Shown here: positions 1 to 5,141 of the stretch, piece by piece
How the letters are laid out: the number at the start of each line of letters is the position of its first letter
How positions within the stretch are numbered: the first letter of the stretch is position 1
From: Betaproteobacteria bacterium
GTDB lineage: Bacteria > Pseudomonadota > Gammaproteobacteria > Burkholderiales > SG8-39
DNA: 13,446 nt
Assembly: GCA_009693345.1 (NCBI GenBank)
Contig: SHXL01000058.1
Location: 1 to 13,446, forward strand
Direction: 5' to 3'
Position numbers and translations under genes: made by a program
Notes under the pieces: model-generated
What the model was told of the DNA's origin: nothing
What the model saw: the letters and a program-made list of their open reading frames with translations, nothing else
Database searches by the model: none

Positions 1-76
1 GTTCGGCGCGCGCAGTCTCGAGGAGCGCGTTGCAGATCTCTTCGTTGAAGCGCGAATGGACGATGCCGATGCGCAT
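1..76 (-). CDS. ribH: 6,7-dimethyl-8-ribityllumazine synthase, N-terminal fragment (cut by window edge)
   Basis: Lumazine synthase joins the RibB product (3,4-dihydroxy-2-butanone 4-phosphate) to the pyrimidine intermediate in the penultimate step of riboflavin synthesis. Only the first 25 codons are in the window. They read MRIGIVHSRFNEEICNALLE and on, which matches the conserved first strand and the S/ARFN substrate-loop region of RibH. The ATG shares its A with the last base of the ribBX TGA stop (TGATG), so translation is probably coupled. Many RibH proteins carry about ten residues before this strand. The frame is open upstream, so a non-ATG start inside ribBX cannot be excluded, but the coupled ATG is the simplest choice. 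Identification rests on a short stretch plus the RibB neighbour. Confidence 0.85.
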   Translation of the reverse strand, partial: MRIGIVHSRFNEEICNALLETARAE

Positions 77-1218
77 CAAGAGCGCTCGGCAGGACCGGCG
101 ACGCTGCCTGTCACGTAGCCGGTTACTTCCAAGCCGAAGCCGGCCATGCTCGGCATCTTCAATGGCGCGGCCAGCAGGCGCATCTTGCCGACGCCCAGGT
201 CGCGCAGGATCTGCGCGCCGATGCCGTAGGCACGCAGTTCCATGCTGCGCCCCTGGCGCGCCGGGCGCTGCCCGGACAATTGCGCGGCGAGTTGCGCCTG
301 CAGCATTTCGCCGGACTGGCTGCAGTTCATGAGCACCATCACGCCTGCGCCCGCCGCGCGGATCGCCTTGAGCGCCTCGCCAATGCTCCAGGAATGCGTG
401 TCGGAGGATGCGTCCAGCAGATCCAGCACGGAAAGCGGCTCGTGAACTCGCACCAGCGTTTCGTCCTGCGAACGGATACTTCCGAGAACCAGCGCAAGGT
501 GCACCGAACCCAGGGCGCGGTCCCTGTAGGACACCAGACGGAATTTCCCCCACGGCGTCTCGATCTCGCGCTCGGCGGCGCGCTGCACCATGGACTCGTT
601 GCGGCTGCGGTATTCGATCAGGTCCGCGATGGTGCCGATCTTGAGCCGGTGGGCGGCGGCGAACTCCATCAGGTCGGGCAGGCGCGCCATGGTGCCGTCC
701 ACGCGCATGATCTCGCACAGCACCGCCGTCGGATTGAGTCCCGCCAGGCGCGCGAGATCGCAGCAGGCTTCGGTATGCCCGGCGCGCACCAGTACGCCGC
801 CATCCTGCGCAATCAGCGGAAACACGTGGCCGGGTTGGACAATGTCGGACGCGGCAGCGCCGGCAGCCGCAGCAACGCGGATCGTGAGCGCGCGGTCGTG
901 CGCCGAAATGCCGGTGGCGATGCCCTCGGCAGCCTCGATCGAAGCCGTGAAATTGGTGCCGTGGCGCGAGCGGTTCTCGCTCACCATCGGTTTGAGGTCC
1001 AGCCGCTCGGCGTGCGCCGCGGTGAGCGGCATGCAGATCAGCCCGCGGCCGTGCGTGGCGAGGAAATTGACCTTCTCCGGGGTGACGAAATCCGCGGCGA
1101 AGACGAGGTCGCCCTCGTTCTCGCGGTCCTCGTCGTCAACCAGCACGACAATGTTGCCCGCGCGGATTGCGGCGATGACTTCGGTGGTCGGGCTGATCGA
1201 AACCTGCTCGCGGCGCAT
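76..1218 (-). CDS. ribB: 3,4-dihydroxy-2-butanone 4-phosphate synthase fused to a degenerate GTP cyclohydrolase II domain (RibBX type)
   Basis: 380 aa cytosolic enzyme of riboflavin synthesis. Residues 1-205 form a complete DHBP synthase domain that converts ribulose 5-phosphate to DHBP plus formate. Visible motifs are the acidic metal/substrate loop DDEDRENEGD (28-37), HGRGLICMPL (56-65), SAHDRALTI (105-113), GHVFPL (130-135) and HTEA (148-151). Residues 218-370 have the shape of GTP cyclohydrolase II, including a late YGIGAQILRDLGV segment. However, the zinc-binding stretch that should read like SECLTGD...RCDCG is replaced around 259-277 by HEPLSVLDLLDASSDTHSW, and the RQEGRNIGL-like catalytic stretch is also gone. 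GTP cyclohydrolase activity is therefore very unlikely and a separate ribA is expected elsewhere. This matches the RibBX variant known in Proteobacteria. The gene lies 30 bases after rplS and overlaps ribH by one base. No FMN riboswitch fits in the gap. Confidence 0.95.
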   Translation of the reverse strand: MRREQVSISPTTEVIAAIRAGNIVVLVDDEDRENEGDLVFAADFVTPEKVNFLATHGRGLICMPLTAAHAERLDLKPMVSENRSRHGTNFTASIEAAEGIATGISAHDRALTIRVAAAAGAAASDIVQPGHVFPLIAQDGGVLVRAGHTEACCDLARLAGLNPTAVLCEIMRVDGTMARLPDLMEFAAAHRLKIGTIADLIEYRSRNESMVQRAAEREIETPWGKFRLVSYRDRALGSVHLALVLGSIRSQDETLVRVHEPLSVLDLLDASSDTHSWSIGEALKAIRAAGAGVMVLMNCSQSGEMLQAQLAAQLSGQRPARQGRSMELRAYGIGAQILRDLGVGKMRLLAAPLKMPSMAGFGLEVTGYVTGSVAGPAERS

Positions 1219-1224
1219 TGGCGG

Positions 1225-1230
1225 ATTATA
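1225..1230 (-). promoter_or_regulatory. Possible internal -10 element for ribBX
   Basis: A perfect TATAAT lies in the 30-base gap between rplS and ribBX, six bases before the ribBX ATG. A start point seven bases downstream would fall on the ATG itself. No convincing -35 is seen 16-18 bases upstream and no Shine-Dalgarno sequence precedes the ATG. The same ten bases (TATAATCCGC) occur at the proposed rpsP promoter. It could be chance. Confidence 0.35.
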
Positions 1231-1248
1231 TGCCCGCGTTGCCGATTT

Positions 1249-1650
1249 CTACTCCTCGACGGCGTCCTCGACAGCCTCGCCGCGCTCGCCGGGCTTTTCC
1301 CCGAGTTTCTCCCTTATCCGCGCGCTCTTGCCCGAACGCTGACGCAGGTAATAGAGCTTGGAGCGGCGCACTTCGCCTTTGCGCTTCACCTCGATGCCGG
1401 CGATCAGCGGCGAATAGGTCTGGAAGGTGCGCTCGACGCCCTCGCCGGAGGAGATCTTGCGCACGATGAAGGCGGAGCGCAGCCCGCGATTGCGCTTGGC
1501 GATCACCACGCCTTCGAAAGACTGCTCGCGCTTCTTGTCGCCCTCGACCACGTTCACGCGCACGGCGACGGTATCGCCCGGTGAGAACTCGGGGACGCTC
1601 TTCTTCATGCGCTGCATTTCTTCCTGCTCGAGTTTCTGGATCAGGTTCAT
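1249..1650 (-). CDS. rplS: 50S ribosomal protein L19
   Basis: 133 aa. L19 sits at the 30S-50S interface of the ribosome. The protein starts MNLIQKLEQEEMQ and contains the family core FSPGDTVAVRVNVVEGDKK, FEGVVIAKRNRG and RSKLYYLRQRSGKSARIREK. Its glutamate-rich tail (about residues 118-133) is longer than in the shortest family members. The start is the ATG overlapping the trmD stop as ATGA, with a GGGAG Shine-Dalgarno sequence at 1659-1663 eight bases upstream. A longer in-frame opening reaches upstream through trmD but has no homology. Last of the four classic genes of this operon; ribBX follows after 30 bases. Confidence 0.97.
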   Translation of the reverse strand: MNLIQKLEQEEMQRMKKSVPEFSPGDTVAVRVNVVEGDKKREQSFEGVVIAKRNRGLRSAFIVRKISSGEGVERTFQTYSPLIAGIEVKRKGEVRRSKLYYLRQRSGKSARIREKLGEKPGERGEAVEDAVEE

Positions 1651-2384
1651 TTTCCATTCTCCCGCTGGAATTCCTCCAGCAACTTTCGTTCGTCGTCGCT
1701 CAGCTTCCTCGCCGCGAGGAGGTCGGGCCTCCGCAGCCAGGTCCTGCCCAGCGCCTGCTGCAACCGCCAGCGCCGGATGTTCTCGTGGTGCCCGGACAAC
1801 AGAATCTCCGGCACCTTTTCCCCCTCGTAAATCTCGGGGCGCGTGTACTGCGGGCAATCGAGCAGCCCTTGCACGAAGGACTCCTCGGCCGCCGACTGCT
1901 CGCCGCCGAGCGCGCCCGGAATCTGGCGCACCACTGCGTCGATCACCGCCATCGCCGCCAACTCGCCACCGGAGAGAACGTAATCCCCGAGCGACAGCTC
2001 TTCGTCCACCCGGCACCGGATCAAGCGTTCATCCACGCCTTCGTAGCGACCGCACAGCAACGTCGTCGCTTCTCTTCCAGCAAGCTCCATCACCTTTTCG
2101 TGATCGAGCTTCCTGCCCTGCGGCGAGAGGTAGATAACCTTCCCGCCGCCCGCATCCCTGGCCGCATCCAGCGCCCTCTCCAGCGGCTCGGCCAGCATCA
2201 GCATGCCGGGCCCGCCGCCGTACGGACGGTCGTCCACCGTCCGGTAATTGTCCTTGGTGAAATCGCGCGGGTTCCACAACCCGAGCGACCAGAGCCCCGT
2301 TTCCAGCGCCCGCCCGCTGATGCCGCTCGCCGTCACCGCCGCGAACATCTCCGGGAACAGCGTCACCACATCGAAGCGGATCAC
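1647..2384 (-). CDS. trmD: tRNA (guanine-37-N1)-methyltransferase
   Basis: 245 aa, full family length. TrmD methylates G37 next to the anticodon of tRNAs with a 36-G, using S-adenosylmethionine, and so prevents +1 frameshifting. The knotted SPOUT fold motifs are all visible: RPYGGGPGM (53-61), YLSPQG (85-90), CGRYEGVDER (111-120) and GDYVLSGGE (133-141), then GLLDCPQYTRP (173-183) and SGHHENIRRWR (197-207). The position of the catalytic Asp169 of the H. influenzae enzyme (in EEDSF) is Glu168 here (EESF), a conservative change. The start codon is GTG with a strong GAGGGG Shine-Dalgarno sequence six bases upstream that overlaps the rimM stop. The stop overlaps the rplS ATG by four bases. Confidence 0.97.
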   Translation of the reverse strand: MIRFDVVTLFPEMFAAVTASGISGRALETGLWSLGLWNPRDFTKDNYRTVDDRPYGGGPGMLMLAEPLERALDAARDAGGGKVIYLSPQGRKLDHEKVMELAGREATTLLCGRYEGVDERLIRCRVDEELSLGDYVLSGGELAAMAVIDAVVRQIPGALGGEQSAAEESFVQGLLDCPQYTRPEIYEGEKVPEILLSGHHENIRRWRLQQALGRTWLRRPDLLAARKLSDDERKLLEEFQRENGK

Positions 2385-2394
2385 GGGTTTCCCC

Positions 2395-2889
2395 TCACCA
2401 ATCCGCCCCCCACTCCACTTCGATCCGCCTTTCGGGCAGATCGACCTTCTTCACCACTACGTCCGGCACCCAAGGAAGCAGTCTGGGCTTGTCTCCCGAA
2501 AGCTCCATCACATCGTGCGCGCCGTTGGAGAACAACCCCTTCACCACGCCGAGCACCAGCCCCTGCGAATTCACCACTTCGAGGCCGACCAGGTCGTCCC
2601 AGTAGTACCGACCATCTCCAGCATCGGGCCGCGGAATCGAAACCGCCTTGCCCTTGTGCTTGCGCGCCAGCTCGGGAGTATCGATACCGCCCAGCTTCGC
2701 CAGCAGCGTTCCGGAGTGGACCTTGGTTTCCTCGACCTTGTACTCATCGCCGCCGATCCACCAGACCGGCTGCGCGGCGAGCATCTCGGGTTCGTCCACC
2801 ACGACCCTCACCCAGCCGCGCACGCCATAGGGACCGGCAACGCGGCCGAACTCGATCAATCCCTCAGGCTGCTTTTTTGGCCTTGCCAA
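2395..2889 (-). CDS. rimM: Ribosome maturation factor RimM (16S rRNA processing)
   Basis: 164 aa from the chosen TTG. RimM binds ribosomal protein S19 and helps late assembly of the 30S head. The N-terminal barrel carries FGRVAGPYGVRGWVRV (14-29). The C-terminal PRC-like barrel shows YYWDDLVGLEV (95-105) and RLLPWVPDVVVKKVD (136-150). No ATG or GTG start exists ahead of the conserved core. The choices are TTG at 2889, which lies inside rpsP (26-base overlap) with a weak GAAG signal, or TTG at 2859, which follows a GAGG only two bases away. The upstream TTG gives the short N-terminal extension usual in the family and is preferred. The poor start fits low expression relative to S16. A ten-base gap follows to trmD. 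Confidence 0.95.
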   Translation of the reverse strand: MARPKKQPEGLIEFGRVAGPYGVRGWVRVVVDEPEMLAAQPVWWIGGDEYKVEETKVHSGTLLAKLGGIDTPELARKHKGKAVSIPRPDAGDGRYYWDDLVGLEVVNSQGLVLGVVKGLFSNGAHDVMELSGDKPRLLPWVPDVVVKKVDLPERRIEVEWGADW

Positions 2890-3121
2890 ACTGCTTCACG
2901 AGCCGCACCACCGTCGACGAAGGCTGCGCGCCCTTGCCTTCCCAGTATTTGATGCGCTCGACATTGACGCGCAACGACTCGCGACCCTCGGGCGCCTTCG
3001 GATCGTAAAAGCCCACGCTCTCGATGAAGCGGCCGGTAGCCGCGCGACGCGAATCAGCCACTACCAGATGGTAGAAAGGCCGTTTGTTGGCGCCGCCTCG
3101 CGCCAGTCGAATAACCACCAT
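2864..3121 (-). CDS. rpsP: 30S ribosomal protein S16
   Basis: 85 aa, normal length for S16, a primary 30S assembly protein. It starts MVVIRLARGGANKRPFYHLV and continues with the family signatures VADSRRAATGRFIESVGFYD and RIKYWEGKGAQPS, ending in a lysine-rich tail. The ATG is preceded by a strong AGAGGA Shine-Dalgarno sequence at 3129-3134, seven bases away. It is the first gene of the minus-strand unit and faces away from the DNA-binding gene at 3218. Its last codons overlap the proposed start of rimM. Confidence 0.98.
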   Translation of the reverse strand: MVVIRLARGGANKRPFYHLVVADSRRAATGRFIESVGFYDPKAPEGRESLRVNVERIKYWEGKGAQPSSTVVRLVKQFGKAKKAA

Positions 3122-3153
3122 TTAGAGATCCTCTGAACTGCGAAAGGGAGCGG

Positions 3154-3159
3154 ATTATA
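3154..3159 (-). promoter_or_regulatory. -10 element of the rpsP operon promoter
   Basis: A perfect TATAAT lies 32 bases ahead of the rpsP ATG on the minus strand, predicting a start point near 3147 and a leader of about 25 bases that contains the AGAGGA ribosome site. The -35 region 16-18 bases upstream is poor, so the promoter would rely on the -10 or on an activator. Confidence 0.55.
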
Positions 3160-3206
3160 CGCATGAATTCCGCTTTGCGAGAGCTTTAAAGTAAAGTGAA
3201 CAATGT

Positions 3207-3212
3207 TACAAT
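3207..3212 (+). promoter_or_regulatory. Possible -10 element and tandem repeat ahead of the DNA-binding gene
   Basis: TACAAT is five bases before the ATG at 3218, so transcription would begin at or beside the start codon. It is embedded in an eight-base tandem repeat: ACAATGT at 3200-3206, ACAATGT at 3208-3214 and a shortened ACATG at 3216-3220. No good -35 is seen. The repeats could be an operator for the ribbon-helix-helix domain of the encoded protein, which is an inference. Confidence 0.35.
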
Positions 3213-3217
3213 GTCAC

Positions 3218-3730
3218 ATGCCAACCATCCGCGTAGAGCAGGATGTCTTCGAAGGCCTGCAGCAACTGGCCAAACCCTTCATCGATTCGCCGAGCATGGT
3301 AATTCGCCGCCTGCTCGAAGAGCAGGGTGTTCTTAAAAAGCACGAGGTCGCAGTCCCGAAATCCAGCGCGGGCACACCGCAGAAATCTAACGATGGCGTT
3401 GCTGCTGCAGATGCATTGACCCCGCAGTCGTCGTACGAGAAATACCTTCTTTACGTACTCCTTAGAGAATTTAACGGCAAGGGTCACAAGCGGGATGTAA
3501 CGCACCCCATCATCAAGCGAATGATGAAGAACGGCCATATCGGCCCGGCAGATCAGGAGTTAGTAAGCACCGGGGAAACCAAAGCGGAGAACACCATTGC
3601 TTGGGCCCGCAATGCACTCAAGGATCGTGGTTACATCAGCAGAATCTCGCCGCGTGGAATTTGGGAGCTAACACCTGACGGGAAAGAAGCGGCTGGCAAA
3701 GTCATACTGCCGAAATCTGGACAAAACTAA
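3218..3730 (+). CDS. Putative DNA-binding protein: ribbon-helix-helix plus Mrr_N-type winged helix
   Basis: 170 aa from ATG 3218; an in-frame ATG at 3203 would add five residues. Residues 1-37 (MPTIRVEQDVFEGLQQLAKP, then a helix ending RRLLEEQG) have the strand-helix-helix layout of ribbon-helix-helix proteins and resemble the SeqA N-terminal type. Residues 38-72 look like a flexible linker. Residues 73-162 resemble the Mrr N-terminal winged-helix domain, with the typical NTIAWARNALKDRGYI (125-140) and RGIWELTPDG (146-155). The Mrr nuclease domain that normally follows is absent and the protein simply ends. A role as a transcription regulator or DNA-modification sensor is inference. By hand count its GC is about 45-58% per 60 bases, lower than most neighbouring coding stretches (about 60-67%), and codon choice is less GC-rich, suggesting transfer. 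It is divergent from rpsP. Confidence 0.75.
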   Translation: MPTIRVEQDVFEGLQQLAKPFIDSPSMVIRRLLEEQGVLKKHEVAVPKSSAGTPQKSNDGVAAADALTPQSSYEKYLLYVLLREFNGKGHKRDVTHPIIKRMMKNGHIGPADQELVSTGETKAENTIAWARNALKDRGYISRISPRGIWELTPDGKEAAGKVILPKSGQN

Positions 3731-3798
3731 GGCTTGGCACGAATTGCCTCAGCGTAGGCGTCGTTGATCCGCCGCGTCAGGCGGACGACGGTGCCGCG

Positions 3799-4197
3799 CT
3801 AGATACGTTGTACTTGCGGGAGAGCGCCCATCTTGCGGTCGAGCGTGAGCGTGGTGAGTTCGGCGCGGCGGTATTCGTCGGCGATCAGGCGGTCGAGCAG
3901 GCCGCAGCCCGCGTCGGCCTCCAAGGAGGCGAACACGCCTGCCCCGTTCAGCGGCGCCACCAGACCGCTCTTGAGCACGCTGGCAAGCGCGGCGCGCGCG
4001 GCGGGTTTGGATACGCCATAGTGATGTTGCAGGGCGACATAGGTTTCGCCGATAACCTGATTCGATGCGAACACCTCGGCATCGTCACGCTCGATGAGCG
4101 CGGTCAGCTTGCGCACGCAGTGTTCGAAGCCGTCCGCGGGATCGCCGGTCGCCAGCCTGACAAGAATCGAGGTATCAATCCCGAAGCGTGCGGGCAT
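3799..4197 (-). CDS. vapC: PIN-domain ribonuclease toxin, VapC type
   Basis: 132 aa. VapC toxins are Mg2+-dependent RNases that cut tRNA or rRNA when freed from their antitoxin. The start ATG at 4197 opens with MPARFGIDTSILVRL, the classic first strand with the acidic residue (D8). The other PIN acidic residues are also present: E51 in IGETYVAL, D102 in LLDRLIADEY and D120 in TLTLDRKMG. The active site therefore looks intact. The reading frame is open 15 codons further upstream, but that part lies inside the antitoxin gene and looks non-homologous. It overlaps the antitoxin gene by 23 bases, typical of a coupled toxin-antitoxin pair. The stop is TAG, after which the same frame stays open for 23 more codons. 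Confidence 0.88.
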   Translation of the reverse strand: MPARFGIDTSILVRLATGDPADGFEHCVRKLTALIERDDAEVFASNQVIGETYVALQHHYGVSKPAARAALASVLKSGLVAPLNGAGVFASLEADAGCGLLDRLIADEYRRAELTTLTLDRKMGALPQVQRI

Positions 4198-4417
4198 CGG
4201 GGTTGTCGCGGAAGGCCTCGAGATCGAAGCTGCCTTCGCCACGGCGCAATTTGCCGCGCAGCGGCGCGAGGCGCGCCCGGTCGATGTGCCGCGCGCGCAA
4301 GACGAAACCCTCGGGTCCTTCCTCGAGTTCGATCCGGTCGCCCGGCTTCACGCCCAGCGCATCGAGGACGCGGGCGGGAAATGTGACTTGGCGCTTGGCA
4401 GTGATCTTGACGAACAT
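4175..4417 (-). CDS. vapB: AbrB/SpoVT-type antitoxin of the PIN toxin
   Basis: 80 aa. The N-terminal half is a swapped-hairpin AbrB/MazE-type DNA-binding domain: MFVKITAKRQVTFPARVLDA, then LGVKPGDRIELEEGPEGFVL. The C-terminal 35 residues (GSFDLEAFRDNPDARTLRD at the end) are charged and would wrap the toxin. The chosen ATG has AAGGAAGG eight bases upstream. A GTG eight codons earlier lies next to the -10 element and is rejected. The toxin gene follows with a 23-base overlap. Antitoxins of this class normally repress their own promoter through the DNA-binding domain, and an inverted repeat is visible over the promoter. Confidence 0.9.
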   Translation of the reverse strand: MFVKITAKRQVTFPARVLDALGVKPGDRIELEEGPEGFVLRARHIDRARLAPLRGKLRRGEGSFDLEAFRDNPDARTLRD

Positions 4418-4440
4418 GGTGGCGGCCTTCCTTTGAAACA

Positions 4441-4467
4441 CCTTACAAAAACTTTATATTAGTAAGG
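4441..4467. promoter_or_regulatory. Inverted-repeat operator of the toxin-antitoxin pair
   Basis: CCTTAC (4441-4446) and GTAAGG (4462-4467) form a perfect six-base inverted repeat around a 15-base AT-rich centre. Allowing one mismatch, the arms extend to eight bases (CACCTTAC / GTAAGGCG). The repeat straddles the -10 element, so a dimeric AbrB-type antitoxin bound there would block transcription. Its function is inferred from position and symmetry. Confidence 0.55.
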
Positions 4468-4479
4468 CGTTCGAGTCAA
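4451..4479 (-). promoter_or_regulatory. Promoter of the toxin-antitoxin pair
   Basis: On the minus strand TTGACT (4474-4479) and TAAAGT (4451-4456) are separated by 17 bases. TATAAA overlaps the -10 as an alternative with 15-base spacing. The start point would be near 4444, giving a leader of about 27 bases that contains the AAGGAAGG ribosome site. Confidence 0.6.
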
Positions 4480-4511
4480 GCCGCAGAACTTATGGCTCCG
4501 AACCAGGTGGA

Positions 4512-4757
4512 CTACTCGATCACCCGGTCGGCGCGCAGGCGGAGAGATTGCGGAATGGTGATGCCGAGCGCTTTGGCAGTTTTCATATTGATGACCATCT
4601 CGAAACGCGTAGGCCGCTCGATGGCGATCTCCCCCGGACGGGTGCCTTGCAGAATCTTCGTCATGAGGGACGCCGTCTGCCGGAACATGCTTAACAGGTC
4701 CGGCCCATAGGCCATCAATCCGCCGTCGTCGGCAAAAACGGGAAAGGACATGTTTCG
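4512..4757 (-). pseudogene. 3' remnant of an ABC transporter substrate-binding protein gene (ABC_sub_bind family)
   Basis: About 80 codons survive, reading RNMSFPVFADDGGLMAYGPD and ending AKALGITIPQ, LRADRVIE and TAG. This is the conserved C-terminal third of the ABC_sub_bind family of periplasmic ligand-binding proteins (normally about 320 aa), with the signature GGLMAYGP, the PTRFEMVINMKTAKALG segment and the LRAD-VIE end. Upstream of about 4757 the homology stops and the opposite strand becomes coding for another broken gene. No start codon or signal peptide remains. The minus frame runs open for a further 650 bases, but only as antisense of the neighbours. Confidence 0.85.
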
Positions 4758-5141
4758 GTAAACCGCAAGAGCGGCAAGATCAAGGTCCACATTTACTGGG
4801 TCGCCGTGGACCCGGGCCAGATCATCCAGCCGGAAAACGTCCATGCGCAGCTCGAGAGCGCGGTGGTCTACGGGCTTTCGGCGGCCCTGATCGAGGAACT
4901 GCAGATCAGGAACGGCGCCATCGCCCAGTCGAACTTCGACGACTACAAGGTGCTGCGCATGAGCGACATGTCGGAGATCCATACGCGCATCGTCGCCAGC
5001 GACGCTGCGCCCACGGGGATGGGTGAAATCGGCGTCGTGTCGGTTGCTCCGGCGATCGCCAACGCCATGTTCCAGCTCACCGGCAAGCGGCTGCGCGCCC
5101 TGCCGATGTCGCCAACACGGGTGGAAAGCGCTCTCGCCTAG
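4752..5141 (+). pseudogene. 3' remnant of a xanthine dehydrogenase-family molybdopterin-binding large subunit gene (IorB/CoxL-like)
   Basis: About 129 codons survive, from VSVNRKSGKIKVHIYWVAVD to ESALA and TAG. This is the last part of the molybdenum-binding subunit of aerobic oxidoreductases such as isoquinoline 1-oxidoreductase, normally above 700 aa. Recognisable parts are DPGQIIQPENVHAQLE, VYGLSAAL, QSNFDDYKVLRM and GMGEIGVVSVAPAIANA, the last with the family's active-site glutamate. No start codon or ribosome site precedes it; the first possible GTG (4806) lies deep in the fold. It begins where the substrate-binding remnant on the other strand ends. Its stop shares the CTAG palindrome with the stop of the converging enolase-type gene. 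Confidence 0.87.

Noticed and set aside
1219..1248. FMN riboswitch ahead of ribBX
   Set aside because: Only 30 bases are available between rplS and ribBX, far too short for the element.
280..1584. Plus-strand open frame of 434 codons opposite ribBX and rplS
   Set aside because: Antisense to two recognised genes; no homology or ribosome site.
1581..3008. Plus-strand open frame of 475 codons opposite trmD and rimM
   Set aside because: It is antisense to well-identified genes, has a proline/arginine/histidine-rich composition typical of high-GC shadows, and shows no domain.
3769..3784. CCGCC-GCGTCA-GGCGG hairpin between the DNA-binding gene and the toxin gene
   Set aside because: Five-base stem with no T-run on either side; not enough to call a terminator.
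4198..4242. Upstream extension of the PIN toxin to 147 aa
   Set aside because: The extra 15 residues are a shadow of the antitoxin; MPARFGIDTSIL is the normal beginning of the fold.
4418..4441. GTG start for the antitoxin at 4441
   Set aside because: It lies next to the -10 element at the predicted transcription start, while ATG 4417 has an ideal ribosome site and begins the domain.
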